DNA of 51,113 nt from Chloroflexota bacterium (lineage in GTDB: Bacteria > Chloroflexota > UBA6077 > JACCZL01). How positions within the stretch are numbered: the first letter of the stretch is position 1; every line of letters starts with the position of its first letter. A program made the translations under genes and the position numbers. Positions 31,085 through 39,671 of the stretch are shown in pieces. Under the pieces are notes generated by a model, which worked only from the letters and a program-made list of their open reading frames with translations, did no database searches and was not told where the DNA came from. The DNA lies in contig JADZEM010000065.1 in NCBI GenBank assembly GCA_020850535.1, positions 1-51,113 of the forward strand, read 5' to 3'.

Positions 31085-33130
31085 GTGGCTGACCGACTCC
31101 CGAAGCTGCTGGCCGGGTTGGCGGTGCTGCTCGGCGTCGGAGTGGTCGGCGTCGGCCTGAGCGTCTTCGTCGAGGCGTGGCAGGCGAACCAGGCCTGGGC
31201 CGGGACCGCGCACGCCCCGCAGGCGGACCTCCCCTCCGAGCAGCCGCCGCTCTGGCTCGACGCCGCGCCGACGGCCACGCGTGGACCCACACCGCAACCG
31301 GCGGAAGCCCCTCACCCCCCGACCCCCTCTCCCGCACGCGGGAGAGGGGGAGAGAATGCACTGCCTCGTTCTGGAGCGGCAGAGGTGGTAAGCGGCCCCG
31401 CTCCACGCCGTGAAGATGGCAGAACAGCGATCCCCCCTCCGCTCCGCGCTGGAGATGATGTCGGCGAAGCTCCTGAGCGATGTCGTTCCGCAGAACGATA
31501 TTCGCGCTCCGCGGGAGCTTGCGAGCCGAAGGATAGTCGCGCCGCGCAGCGGGGCCGGGGGGATGAGGTTCACCCGGATCTGGGGGCTGAGGTTCCTCCC
31601 GAGGCCCGAGGGAGTGATGTCGGCCAGCAGGGCGCCGTCGCCCCTGAGGCGCCGGCGGCCGTCGCCGCTCCCGCTGACCTTGACCTGACCGAGGCCGATT
31701 TCCGCTTCCTCGATCCGCCGGAGCCGGGCGCGCATGCCCGCCTCGCCGTGACGATCCAGAACCGGAGTGTCGCCGGCACCGGCCCGATCTCCCTGGTGCT
31801 GGCGCAGCGCTGGCTTCAGTCGTACACGGTCCTGGGGGCGGCGCCGGCCGTCCTCGACGACCGCCCGGACGGGGAGGCCGCCCGCCGCTTCATCTTCGCG
31901 CCGCTCGGCCCTGGCGAGCGCCAGACTGTCGAACTGCACCTGATCGCCACGGCTGATGAGGTCGACGGCCCCGAGGTGCGCGTCCTGCTGGGGGAGGACG
32001 CCGAGATCGGCAAGGCCCAGCCGCGCACTGTCGCGCCGCGCCCGCGCCCCGGGCCTGCCCGCACGGTGGTGGTGCCCAGGCTGAACGTGCGCGCCCCCGT
32101 GGTGCCCGTCACCTGGGAGCCGCCGCCGTTCGTCATCGGGCAGGTGCAGGGCTCGGCGGCCGTCAGCGAGGGCAACACGGTGCTGATCGGGCACCTGGCC
32201 GGCCCGCAAGGCGACGTCTTCGCCCGGCTGGGTCAACTGCGGCCCGGCGACACGGTGACGGCCACCTCGCGCGGCGTCGAGTACATATTTGTGGTCAGCG
32301 ACATCTCGGTGCGCCCGTACACGGATGTCTCGCCCACCGAGCCGACTGGCACGCCGCGCCTCACCCTGATGACCTGCACCGGCCAGTGGAGCGTCGCGCG
32401 GCAGGACTACTCGCACCGGCTGTGGGTCGTGGCCGAGCCGGCCGAGCTGGCCCAGCAGACGATTCGTGCGAACGCCGAGCGCGCCGCGCAAGCCGCCCGC
32501 GAGGCCGAGATCGCATCGGCCCAGCGGGCGGCCCACGAAGCAGCGGTCGACGCCCAGGCGACCCAGGCCGCCGCTGGCTCGCCGTCCGGGGCGGCGACGC
32601 AGGGAGCCGCGCAGCCGGCCAGCGATCCGGCAGCGGCGGGCGGCCCGCCATCGGCCACGGCGCACAGTGACGCGCCGGCCGGCCCTGATGGCTCGTCGGT
32701 CGCCGCTGACGGCTCGTCGGTCAACCTGACACCTGGGGCTGCTGAGGCACAGGAGCCGCGCGCGCCCGGCATCCTGCTCGACGCGCCGACCGAGGGCGGG
32801 CGCGTCCCCGAGCGGCTGACGGTGCGCGGCCGGCGCACCCCGGACGCCGATCAGGCCGGGCCGCTCTGGCTGTTCGTGCGGGCGGAGGTTGAGGGCAGCC
32901 GGTGGTACGCCCTGCCCCGTCCGCTGGAGATCGATGCCGAGGGCCGCTGGCAGGCCGACCTCGTGCTGGGCGGCGCTGCCGGCATCCGCCACGAGATCCG
33001 CGTCGGCCCGCTCCCGCCCGACGCCGACGCCCTGCTGCGCCGCCACGCCAGCGAGCGCCCTGGGCAGCCCCTCGACGCCCTGCCGGCCGGGTTTGTCCTC
33101 GGCGCGCGGATCACCGTCGAGCGCCGCTGA
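31085..33130 (+). CDS. Sortase with long linker and C-terminal extension
   Basis: A 681-residue membrane-anchored transpeptidase. An N-terminal membrane helix (LLAGLAVLLGVGVVGVGLSVFV) precedes a long, low-complexity linker. The catalytic domain spans about 330-455: His370 in VLIGHLAG, Cys431 in LMTCTGQW and Arg445 in YSHRLWVV form the sortase triad. A second domain from about 560 to 681 (LLDAPTEGGRVPERLTVRG onward) looks like a beta-sandwich. Most sortases have 200-300 residues, so it is unusually large. Residues about 74-185 are encoded by repeat-like DNA (see 31309). GTG 31085 is the likely start. It should attach proteins such as the one encoded just upstream. Confidence 0.87.
   Translation: MADRLPKLLAGLAVLLGVGVVGVGLSVFVEAWQANQAWAGTAHAPQADLPSEQPPLWLDAAPTATRGPTPQPAEAPHPPTPSPARGRGGENALPRSGAAEVVSGPAPRREDGRTAIPPPLRAGDDVGEAPERCRSAERYSRSAGACEPKDSRAAQRGRGDEVHPDLGAEVPPEARGSDVGQQGAVAPEAPAAVAAPADLDLTEADFRFLDPPEPGAHARLAVTIQNRSVAGTGPISLVLAQRWLQSYTVLGAAPAVLDDRPDGEAARRFIFAPLGPGERQTVELHLIATADEVDGPEVRVLLGEDAEIGKAQPRTVAPRPRPGPARTVVVPRLNVRAPVVPVTWEPPPFVIGQVQGSAAVSEGNTVLIGHLAGPQGDVFARLGQLRPGDTVTATSRGVEYIFVVSDISVRPYTDVSPTEPTGTPRLTLMTCTGQWSVARQDYSHRLWVVAEPAELAQQTIRANAERAAQAAREAEIASAQRAAHEAAVDAQATQAAAGSPSGAATQGAAQPASDPAAAGGPPSATAHSDAPAGPDGSSVAADGSSVNLTPGAAEAQEPRAPGILLDAPTEGGRVPERLTVRGRRTPDADQAGPLWLFVRAEVEGSRWYALPRPLEIDAEGRWQADLVLGGAAGIRHEIRVGPLPPDADALLRRHASERPGQPLDALPAGFVLGARITVERR
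31309..31350. repeat. Dispersed hairpin repeat inside the sortase coding sequence
   Basis: CCCCCTCTCCCGC (31323-31335) and its reverse complement (31338-31350) form a 13-bp stem preceded by CCCTCACCCCCC, the hallmark of the hairpin family otherwise found between genes (24597, 49023, 49135). Here it is read as HPPTPSPARGRGG within the sortase. The following 290 bp to about 31640 also look extragenic in composition (many Arg/Gly/Ser codons, no conserved motifs), yet stay open in frame. Confidence 0.7.
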
Positions 33131-33546
33131 CCCTCCCCGGGTACCACTCCCTCTCCTGGGTGCGTGTCCGAGGACGGGCAGCTTCTCGCCGACGTAGACT
33201 GTCGCTGTATGTACAGTATGCGAGCTGCAATGTCATCCTGAGCGCAGCCCCCATGCCGCTTCGCGGCACCTCAAAGGATGAAAATGGACGGCTCCGCGCC
33301 GGCTCCCCCGCTCCCGCGTGCGGGGGACGGGGTCGGGGGTGGGGGGCATCCCGAAGCCTGTTTTCAGGACAGCGTACGCGCCGACGCCGGTGTGGGGACC
33401 AGACCGCCCGGAGGCTGCCCGACACGCCACGAGCGGGCCTCGCGTGAGAACGACGTCAGGAAATGTCTGTCTCGCGGGGAATCGACCGTGGATGCCATCA
33501 CAATGCGCTGACGCGCGGCGTTGTCTGATCGGACGGGGGGAGCGAC
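33131..33546. other. Intergenic region with repeat fragments, 416 bp
   Basis: No gene is supported. It contains GTCATCCTGAGCGCAGC at 33232, a motif also found in altered form in the repeat modules near 41950 and 43070 (reverse complement CGCTCAGGATGAC), and a degenerate member of the GC hairpin family near 33304-33345. GGGGGGAG at 33535-33542 is the ribosome site of the next gene. Confidence 0.55.
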
Positions 33547-35910
33547 TTGCACGTTTCGCTCCGCAGCCGCGCTCTCGGATTCCCTATGAACGACATATCC
33601 CACCTTCGCATCGCTCCTCAGCGTGGGGCGGTCTGCTCGGCCGCCATGCACCGCGTTCGGCTCTACGAGCACCTGGATGCGCTCGCCGCAACGTCGGCGG
33701 ACTTCCTGGCCCCGGCGCTCGCGCGTGGGGAGTCCACGATTGTGGTGGCCGCCCCGATCCACCGGACCGCCATCGACGCCGCCCTGCGCGCACGCGGCCT
33801 GGATCTGGAGCGGCTGACGGCCGCCGGACGGCTCGTCGTCTGTGACGTCGCCGTCGTCCTGTCACGGTGCCTCGAAGATGGCCTGCCAGACCGCAACCGC
33901 TTTCTCGACGTGCTTGGTGCGCTGATCGGAGAGGCGTCAGCAGCGGGGTCCGGGCCGGTGTCGACGTTCTGCGAGATGGCCGACATGCTGGCCGCCGTGG
34001 GCAGCGTCGAGGCGGCCCTCACCGTCGAGGCACTGTGGAACGAGCTGCTCCGGGTGCAGCCCTCGGCGCTCTGCTGCGCGTACCCGCTCGACCGCTTCCT
34101 CGGCGTGACCGGCGGCGAGACGCTGGCGCGGGTCTGCGCCGAGCACGGGACAGTCGTGCCGACGGAAGCCTACACCGATCTGCCGTCAGACGACGCCCGA
34201 CTGGAGATGGTGGCGCGCCTGCAGCAGCAGGGGCGGACGCTGGCCGTCGAGCGCGAGGAGCGCCGGCACATCACCGACCGTCTCCGCCGGCAACTGCTGG
34301 CCAACCCGCTGCCGACCTTCATCTGGGAGCGCACCAACAGCGCCGACCCTGACGATGGCGACGAGTTTGTGCTGGTGGAGCGCAACGAGGTTGCCGAGCG
34401 CATGCTCGGGACCGACGCCACGGGGCTGCTGGGGACGCGCCTCTCGGAGCTGTCCGCCAACGGGCCGATGGGCGCCTTGCCGGAGATGCTGGCCTGCGCC
34501 GAGCCAGATCGCCGTGTCTGGCGCGAGCACGTCTTCACGCCCTCCGGCCAGGATTTCCCGCGAACCGTCAACGTGAGCCTCGTGGTGCTCCCGCCCGATC
34601 TGCTGGTGGTCTTCGTGGAAGACCTGACCGACCGCACGGCCGCTGCGCGCTGGCCGGTGGACCGAATCCAGGCGGAGCGCCTCCAGATGCTCGGGCAGTT
34701 GACCAGCGGCGTCGCCCACAACCTGAACGAGCGGCTGACCGTGATCGCGGGCTACGGCGAGCGCGTCCGCGAGGCCCTGCGCCACGATGGCGCATCCCCC
34801 GAGATATGCGCCGCGCTCGACGAGATCCTGCGGGCGGCCCTCGACAGCGGCGAGACGGTCGGGCAGTTGCAGCGTTTCGGGCGCAGCGACGCCTTCGCCG
34901 AGCGGACGACCATCGACGTGCGGCTGCTGCTGCACGACGTCTCACGACTGACCGCCCCTCGCTGGCGCGACCTGGCCCAGCTCGAAGGCCGGCCGATTCG
35001 GCTGGAGGCCGTCGCGGCGGGGGTCGGGCTGAACGTCGTCGGCCACGAGCCGGGCCTGCGCGACGCGCTCACGGCCCTGGTCTTCAGCGCCGTCGATGCC
35101 CTGCCGGAGGGCGGTGGCATCCAGGTTGCATCAACGCGGGCACAAGATCAGGTCGTGCTCGCGGTCACGGCCACGCCCCTGGCGCCCCCCGCTCCGAGTC
35201 TCGTCGCGGGCAGCCCGGCGCTCGACAGACGGCAACCGCCGCCACGCAGCCTGCGAACGCCGACACGCCCCCGCTGGAATCTCCGCAGTGCGAGCCCCGG
35301 GTTGGCTCAGGTCTGGAGCATCGTGAACCGCCACGGAGGAACTGTGCATGTAGAAGCAGCGGAGGCGGAGACGACGATCCGGCTGCTCTTGCCGGCTGCG
35401 CCCGCACCGCGTCCGACGGCATCCCGGCCGCCGATGCCCCAGGCCGGAGGCCGCCTTCGCCTGCTCGTCGTGGACGATGAGCCGGCCCTGGCCCAGCTCG
35501 CCGCGCAGGGGCTGCGACGGGCCGGCCACGAGGTCGTCGCGCTGCACGCCGCCCACGAGGCGCTGACGACGCTCGACGCCAGCCCCATCGACGTGCTGGT
35601 GACTGATCTCGGGCTGGGCGAGGGCATGAACGGCTGGGATCTCGTCCGACTCGCCCGTCAGGCGTGCCCGTCTCTGCGCGTCGTGATGGTCAGCGGGTGG
35701 GCGTCGGACATCGAGCCGGCCCTGGCCGCCGAGAACGGCGTTGATGCCGTCGTCGCCAAGCCGTACCAGCTGTCGTCGCTGATCCGGGCCGTCGAGGGGG
35801 TGGCAGCCGGCACGGTCGGCGATGGGACCAGAGTAGACCGCGATCCTGCGCCGGATGTCGTCCCGCCGTTCCTGGATACGAAGCCGGGTCGGGTCTCGCG
35901 CGGCGCGTAG
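33547..35910 (+). CDS. MEDS-domain hybrid sensor with degenerate kinase domain and receiver
   Basis: A 787-residue signalling protein. Residues about 30-200 match the MEDS domain (HRVRLYEHLDAL, FCEMADMLAAVG, YPLDRF) found in DcmR-type sensors of methylotrophs and methanogens. A PAS-like region follows (about 240-370), then a HisKA segment with GVAHNLNERLTVI (His391). The ATPase domain is eroded: the N-box lacks its Asn (ALVFSAVDALPEGG), the DTGxG motif is absent (AVTATPLAPPAP) and an Arg/Pro-rich stretch fills the lid. The C-terminal receiver is intact: DDE pocket, Asp687 in VTDLGLG, Lys in AKPY. TTG 33547 has GGGGGGAG upstream; ATG 33586 is an alternative. It may act as a phosphatase or scaffold rather than a kinase. 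Confidence 0.8.
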   Translation: MHVSLRSRALGFPMNDISHLRIAPQRGAVCSAAMHRVRLYEHLDALAATSADFLAPALARGESTIVVAAPIHRTAIDAALRARGLDLERLTAAGRLVVCDVAVVLSRCLEDGLPDRNRFLDVLGALIGEASAAGSGPVSTFCEMADMLAAVGSVEAALTVEALWNELLRVQPSALCCAYPLDRFLGVTGGETLARVCAEHGTVVPTEAYTDLPSDDARLEMVARLQQQGRTLAVEREERRHITDRLRRQLLANPLPTFIWERTNSADPDDGDEFVLVERNEVAERMLGTDATGLLGTRLSELSANGPMGALPEMLACAEPDRRVWREHVFTPSGQDFPRTVNVSLVVLPPDLLVVFVEDLTDRTAAARWPVDRIQAERLQMLGQLTSGVAHNLNERLTVIAGYGERVREALRHDGASPEICAALDEILRAALDSGETVGQLQRFGRSDAFAERTTIDVRLLLHDVSRLTAPRWRDLAQLEGRPIRLEAVAAGVGLNVVGHEPGLRDALTALVFSAVDALPEGGGIQVASTRAQDQVVLAVTATPLAPPAPSLVAGSPALDRRQPPPRSLRTPTRPRWNLRSASPGLAQVWSIVNRHGGTVHVEAAEAETTIRLLLPAAPAPRPTASRPPMPQAGGRLRLLVVDDEPALAQLAAQGLRRAGHEVVALHAAHEALTTLDASPIDVLVTDLGLGEGMNGWDLVRLARQACPSLRVVMVSGWASDIEPALAAENGVDAVVAKPYQLSSLIRAVEGVAAGTVGDGTRVDRDPAPDVVPPFLDTKPGRVSRGA

Positions 35911-36032
35911 GCCAGCGCGAGGGCATCCTGCTGACGGGCGGGCGGCAGCCGGCATACTGACGGCAGCTTTCGCCGGCCGCCGGGCCGGCTCGGGGCTGTC
36001 CATGTTCCCCATCGCCGCCACGAGCGTGCCGC

Positions 36033-37169
36033 ATGCCTGGGCCTGATCGCCTCTCCGAGCGTCTGCTGCTCGACGCGCTGGAGGCAGAGGCCCGCCGCCC
36101 GGACCGACAGTCGTCGGGCGGTCCGTCTGCGCTGCTGATCGGCGTGCAGGCCTGCGAGACGGTGGCCGCCGCGAACGCGCTGCTCGGCGCAGATCGGGTG
36201 TGCCTGCTGCACCTGGATCGTGCGGCCGGCGGCGTCGGGTGCGGTCTAGGCAACGCCGAAGCGATGCTGGGCGGCGATGGCCTGCCCGCTGGTCCGTTCG
36301 ACGTGCTCGGTTTGAACGTCGAGGCGGCGCGCACCTACCGGGTGCTCCGCGAGATCGTGGCGACGGCGGCCGGCCAGCTCGCGCCAGACGGCTGCCTGCT
36401 GGTGGCCGGGCCACGGAAGGGCGGCGCGGAAGCGATGGCGAGCACGATGCGTACGCACTTCGCAGCCGTCGAGGTGGTTCACTATCGGAAGGGCCACCGC
36501 GTCTACCGGGCGGCGCTGCCGCTGGGGCCAGGAAGCACACAGGATGCGGCAGATCAGTCCGATGCGGCGTCAGCCACCCCAGCAGCGGCGGCGCTGCCGG
36601 TCGTCTCGTTGGAGCTGCGCGGCCAGACGCTCCAGCTCGTGCAGGACGACCGCGTCTTCGCACGGGGCGGGCTGGACCCGGCAACCCGGATGCTGGCAGA
36701 GGTCTTCGAGGTGCCGCCCGGCGCGGAGGTGCTCGATCTCGGGTGTGGCGGCGGCGTGCTGGGCATCCTGGCCGCGCTGCTGGACCCGACGGCCCGCTGC
36801 ACGCTGGTAGATGCCGACCCGCTGGCCGTGGCAGCCGCCCGGCAGGGCGCCGAGCGCTCCCGAGCAGCGGGCGTCGCCATCCACCTCTCGAATCTGCTGG
36901 ACGATCTGCCCGGCCAGACCTTCGACGCCATCCTGATGAATCCGCCGTTCCACCGGGGCCGCGCGCAGGACGTGACCCTCGGCGAGCGGTTCCTGCGGAC
37001 GGCGGCTGCCGCGCTCCGGCCGGGCGGCCGGGTGTGGGTCGTCTGCAACCGGTTCCTGCCCTACGAGCGGACGCTCAGGGCCGCCCTGGGCAACGTCCGC
37101 GAGGCGGCCGGCGATCGCGCGTACAAGGTGCTGGTCGCCGAGCGCGGCGGCTCAGCCCCCTCGCGCTGA
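36033..37169 (+). CDS. RsmC/RlmG-like rRNA guanine-N2 methyltransferase
   Basis: A 378-residue protein with the two-domain layout of RsmC/RlmG enzymes, which methylate guanine N2 in 16S or 23S rRNA using SAM. The N-terminal half is a diverged methyltransferase-like domain (VLGLNVEAARTYRVLREIV, then VAGPRKGGAEAM). The C-terminal half is active-looking: SAM motif VLDLGCGGGVLGILA near 232-246, VDADPLAVAAARQGAE near 258, and the catalytic NPPFHRG near 306-312. ATG 36033 has no strong ribosome site. It is 122 bp after the MEDS gene and followed by a terminator hairpin. Family assignment is good; which rRNA base is modified is not known. Confidence 0.83.
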   Translation: MPGPDRLSERLLLDALEAEARRPDRQSSGGPSALLIGVQACETVAAANALLGADRVCLLHLDRAAGGVGCGLGNAEAMLGGDGLPAGPFDVLGLNVEAARTYRVLREIVATAAGQLAPDGCLLVAGPRKGGAEAMASTMRTHFAAVEVVHYRKGHRVYRAALPLGPGSTQDAADQSDAASATPAAAALPVVSLELRGQTLQLVQDDRVFARGGLDPATRMLAEVFEVPPGAEVLDLGCGGGVLGILAALLDPTARCTLVDADPLAVAAARQGAERSRAAGVAIHLSNLLDDLPGQTFDAILMNPPFHRGRAQDVTLGERFLRTAAAALRPGGRVWVVCNRFLPYERTLRAALGNVREAAGDRAYKVLVAERGGSAPSR

Positions 37170-37184
37170 GTTGCCCGCACCTGC

Positions 37185-37215
37185 CTGCCCCTCCCGAACT
37201 GTCGCGGAGGGGCAG
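37185..37215 (+). terminator. Hairpin terminator after the methyltransferase gene
   Basis: CTGCCCCTCC (37185-37194) pairs with GGAGGGGCAG (37206-37215) around an 11-base loop, 16 bp after the methyltransferase stop. No T tract follows. Confidence 0.55.
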
Positions 37216-37384
37216 ACGCATTCACGACCAGGATGATGACCGGGAGGCCCCGCCGGCCGTGCGGCGTCTTGGGCGCTAAATCGGTGCACTGAGCGATGCG
37301 CGATCGTCTCTGGAGTCGCAACGCTTGCGTAGTTGCACTTCTGGTGATAGTCTTCCGACACCTATTCTCCAATGGGAGGGACCG

Positions 37385-39313
37385 GTGAGTTCCAACCGCT
37401 CCGCTTCTGAGGAATCCTTGCCACACCGCCATGTGACCAGGCGCCAGATGCTCCGTGTCGGGCTGTCGCTGGCGGCCCTGCCGCTGTTCGCGGCCTGCGG
37501 TCAGTCTGCTGCACCAGCCCCGGCCAAGCCGGCGGAGACCAAGCCCGCTGAGACAAAGCCGGCCGCTCCGGCTGCGACGACGGCCCCGGCCGCCGCCGCC
37601 AAGCCGGCCGAGACCAAGCCCGCCGAGAGCAAGCCGGCCGAGGCCAAGCCCGCGCAGTCCGCGCCGGCCTCCTCCAGCAGCAAGCCGACCGGCGCGCTGA
37701 AGCTCCTGCTCTGGCAGGCGCCGACCATCCTGAACCCCCATCTCTCCCAGGGAACCAAGGACTACATCGCCGCCCGGTGCTGCACCGAGCCGCTGATGAC
37801 CGTCGACGGCGACGGCAAGTTCGCGCCGGTGCTCGCGGCCGAGATCCCGAGCCAGGCGAACGGCGGCGTGGCGGCGGACGGCAAGTCCGTGACCTACAAG
37901 CTGAAGTCTGGCGTCAAGTGGGCGGACGGCCAGGCGTTCTCCGCTGACGACGTCGCCTTCACCTTCGAGTTCATCGCGAACAAGGAATCGTCGGCGGTGA
38001 CGGCCGGCACCTACGCCAACATCGAGAAGGTGGAGGCTGTCGATCCCGGCACCGTCAAGATCACCTTCAAGGAGCCGACCGGCGGCTGGTTCGTGCCGTT
38101 TGTCGGCACGAACGGCCAGATCCTGCCGAAGCACATCATGAAGGACTTCATCGGCTCGAAGTCCCGCGAGGCGCCGCTCAACACCAAGCTGATCGGCACC
38201 GGTCCGTACATGGTCGAGGACTTCAAGCCCGGCGACCTCGTCATCTACAAGGCGAACCCGAACTACCGCGAGCCCGGCAAGCCCGGCTTCGAGCGCATCG
38301 AGATGAAGGGCGGCGGCGACGCGGCCTCGGCGGCGCGCGCGGTCTTCCAGACGGGCGAGTACGACTGGTCCTGGAACCTCCAGGTTGAGGCTCCGGTCCT
38401 GGCCGACATCATGAACGGCGGCAAGGGCGACCTGCTGACGGCTCCGGGCTCGGGCGTCGAGCAGGTCTACTTCCCGTTCATGGACAACACCAAGGAGACC
38501 GACGGGGAGCGCGGCAAGGCCGGCACCAAGCACCCGTTCCTCTCGGACATCAAGGTCCGCGAGGCGATGTCGCTGGCCATCGACAAGAAGACGCTGGTCA
38601 CCCAGCTCTACGGCCCCACGGGTGAGGCCACCAACAACGTCCTGACCACGCCCGGCAACCTCTCCTCGAAAGCCTCGACGCACGAGTTCAACATCGAGAA
38701 GGCCAACAGGATCCTCGACGACGCCGGCTACAAGCGCGGCGGCGACGGCATCCGCACCACCCCCAGCGGCGCACGGATGAAGGTGGTGTTCCAGACGTCG
38801 ATCAACTCGCTCCGCCAGAAGGAGCAGGCGATCATCAAGGACGGCTGGCAGAAGATCGGCATTGAGACGGAGATCAAGTCGGTGGACGCTGGCGTCTTCT
38901 TCTCGAGCGATCCTGGCAACCCGGACATCTTCGCCCGCTTCTCGGTGGACGTGCAGATGTTCACCTCGACGTTCGACTCGCCGTTCCCGGTCGGCTACAT
39001 GAACCGGTTCTACACCGGCAAGGATCCGGACCGGACCTGGGGCCAGAAGTCGAACAACTGGTCGGGCCGCAACTTCCAGAAGTGGCAGAACGCCGAGTAC
39101 GACGCGCTGTTCGACAAGGTGCTCGTCGAGCTGGACACGGCGAAGGCCGCCACCATGTGGCAGCAGCTCAACGACATCATCGTCAAGGACTTCGCGGACA
39201 TCCCGCTGGTGGACCGCAAGTTCACGAACGCCAAGATCAAGGCCCTCACCGGCCCGGAGTCCCGGGCCTTCGACAGCGAGACCTGGAACATCGCGGACTG
39301 GAAGAAGGCGTAG
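37385..39313 (+). CDS. Peptide/nickel-type ABC importer binding lipoprotein (SBP_bac_5)
   Basis: A 642-residue family 5 solute-binding protein. The N-terminus combines a twin-arginine motif (TRRQMLRVGLSLAALPLFAACG) with a lipobox (LFAAC, Cys near residue 38), so it is probably a Tat-exported lipoprotein. A 60-residue linker of repeated KPAETKPAE-type units follows, then the large two-lobed binding domain, for example FSADDVAFTFEFI near 190 and LSLAIDKKTL-like sequence near 400. The linker probably spans the cell wall. GTG 37385 follows GGGAGGG. Two permease genes lie downstream behind a terminator hairpin. The ligand could be a peptide, an opine or an oligosaccharide. Confidence 0.92.
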   Translation: MSSNRSASEESLPHRHVTRRQMLRVGLSLAALPLFAACGQSAAPAPAKPAETKPAETKPAAPAATTAPAAAAKPAETKPAESKPAEAKPAQSAPASSSSKPTGALKLLLWQAPTILNPHLSQGTKDYIAARCCTEPLMTVDGDGKFAPVLAAEIPSQANGGVAADGKSVTYKLKSGVKWADGQAFSADDVAFTFEFIANKESSAVTAGTYANIEKVEAVDPGTVKITFKEPTGGWFVPFVGTNGQILPKHIMKDFIGSKSREAPLNTKLIGTGPYMVEDFKPGDLVIYKANPNYREPGKPGFERIEMKGGGDAASAARAVFQTGEYDWSWNLQVEAPVLADIMNGGKGDLLTAPGSGVEQVYFPFMDNTKETDGERGKAGTKHPFLSDIKVREAMSLAIDKKTLVTQLYGPTGEATNNVLTTPGNLSSKASTHEFNIEKANRILDDAGYKRGGDGIRTTPSGARMKVVFQTSINSLRQKEQAIIKDGWQKIGIETEIKSVDAGVFFSSDPGNPDIFARFSVDVQMFTSTFDSPFPVGYMNRFYTGKDPDRTWGQKSNNWSGRNFQKWQNAEYDALFDKVLVELDTAKAATMWQQLNDIIVKDFADIPLVDRKFTNAKIKALTGPESRAFDSETWNIADWKKA

Positions 39314-39339
39314 CCTTTCGCGCCCACCGACCTGTGCTG

Positions 39340-39367
39340 CGACCGGCTGCCGCCTGGCAGCCGGTCG
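39340..39367 (+). terminator. Strong hairpin terminator after the binding-protein gene
   Basis: CGACCGGCTGCC and GGCAGCCGGTCG form a perfect 12-bp stem closed by a GCCT tetraloop and followed by TTCCATAT. It lies 26 bp after the stop codon. Confidence 0.75.
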
Positions 39368-39451
39368 TTCCATATCAGCGGCTGCGCCGATGCCGTCTCA
39401 CGGCCGCACTCTTGCACGAGGTCATGCCGTCCGATTGTGGCAGTCAGACGC

Positions 39452-39480
39452 TTGCCTGATACCGCGACTGGTGGTAGGCT
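39452..39480 (+). promoter_or_regulatory. Candidate promoter for the permease genes
   Basis: TTGCCT (39452-39457), a 17-bp spacer and TAGGCT (39475-39480) give a reasonable sigma-70 match between the terminator and the first permease, leaving a leader of about 185 nt. Confidence 0.35.
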
Positions 39481-39671
39481 GGCGCACATCGGCGATGGTC
39501 GCGTCAGGTGGCACGCGGCGGCCATCCCCGAAGCGGGACGCGGGCCGTGTACACGGCACCGGGTGACGGTCTCAGGCGGGAACGCGGACCATCGTTCCTG
39601 TACGTTTCAAGCAGCAGCTCAGCGCGGACGACCTGGAACGGCGCATCCGGGAGAAACGGAGTGATCCGAGC

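Larger units (their letters stand above)
39314..39671. other. Spacer between binding-protein and permease genes
   Basis: The 358 bp hold no gene. They contain a strong hairpin terminator (39340-39367) and a candidate promoter (39452-39480), both listed separately. The arrangement implies that the binding protein is made in excess over the permeases. Confidence 0.6.
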
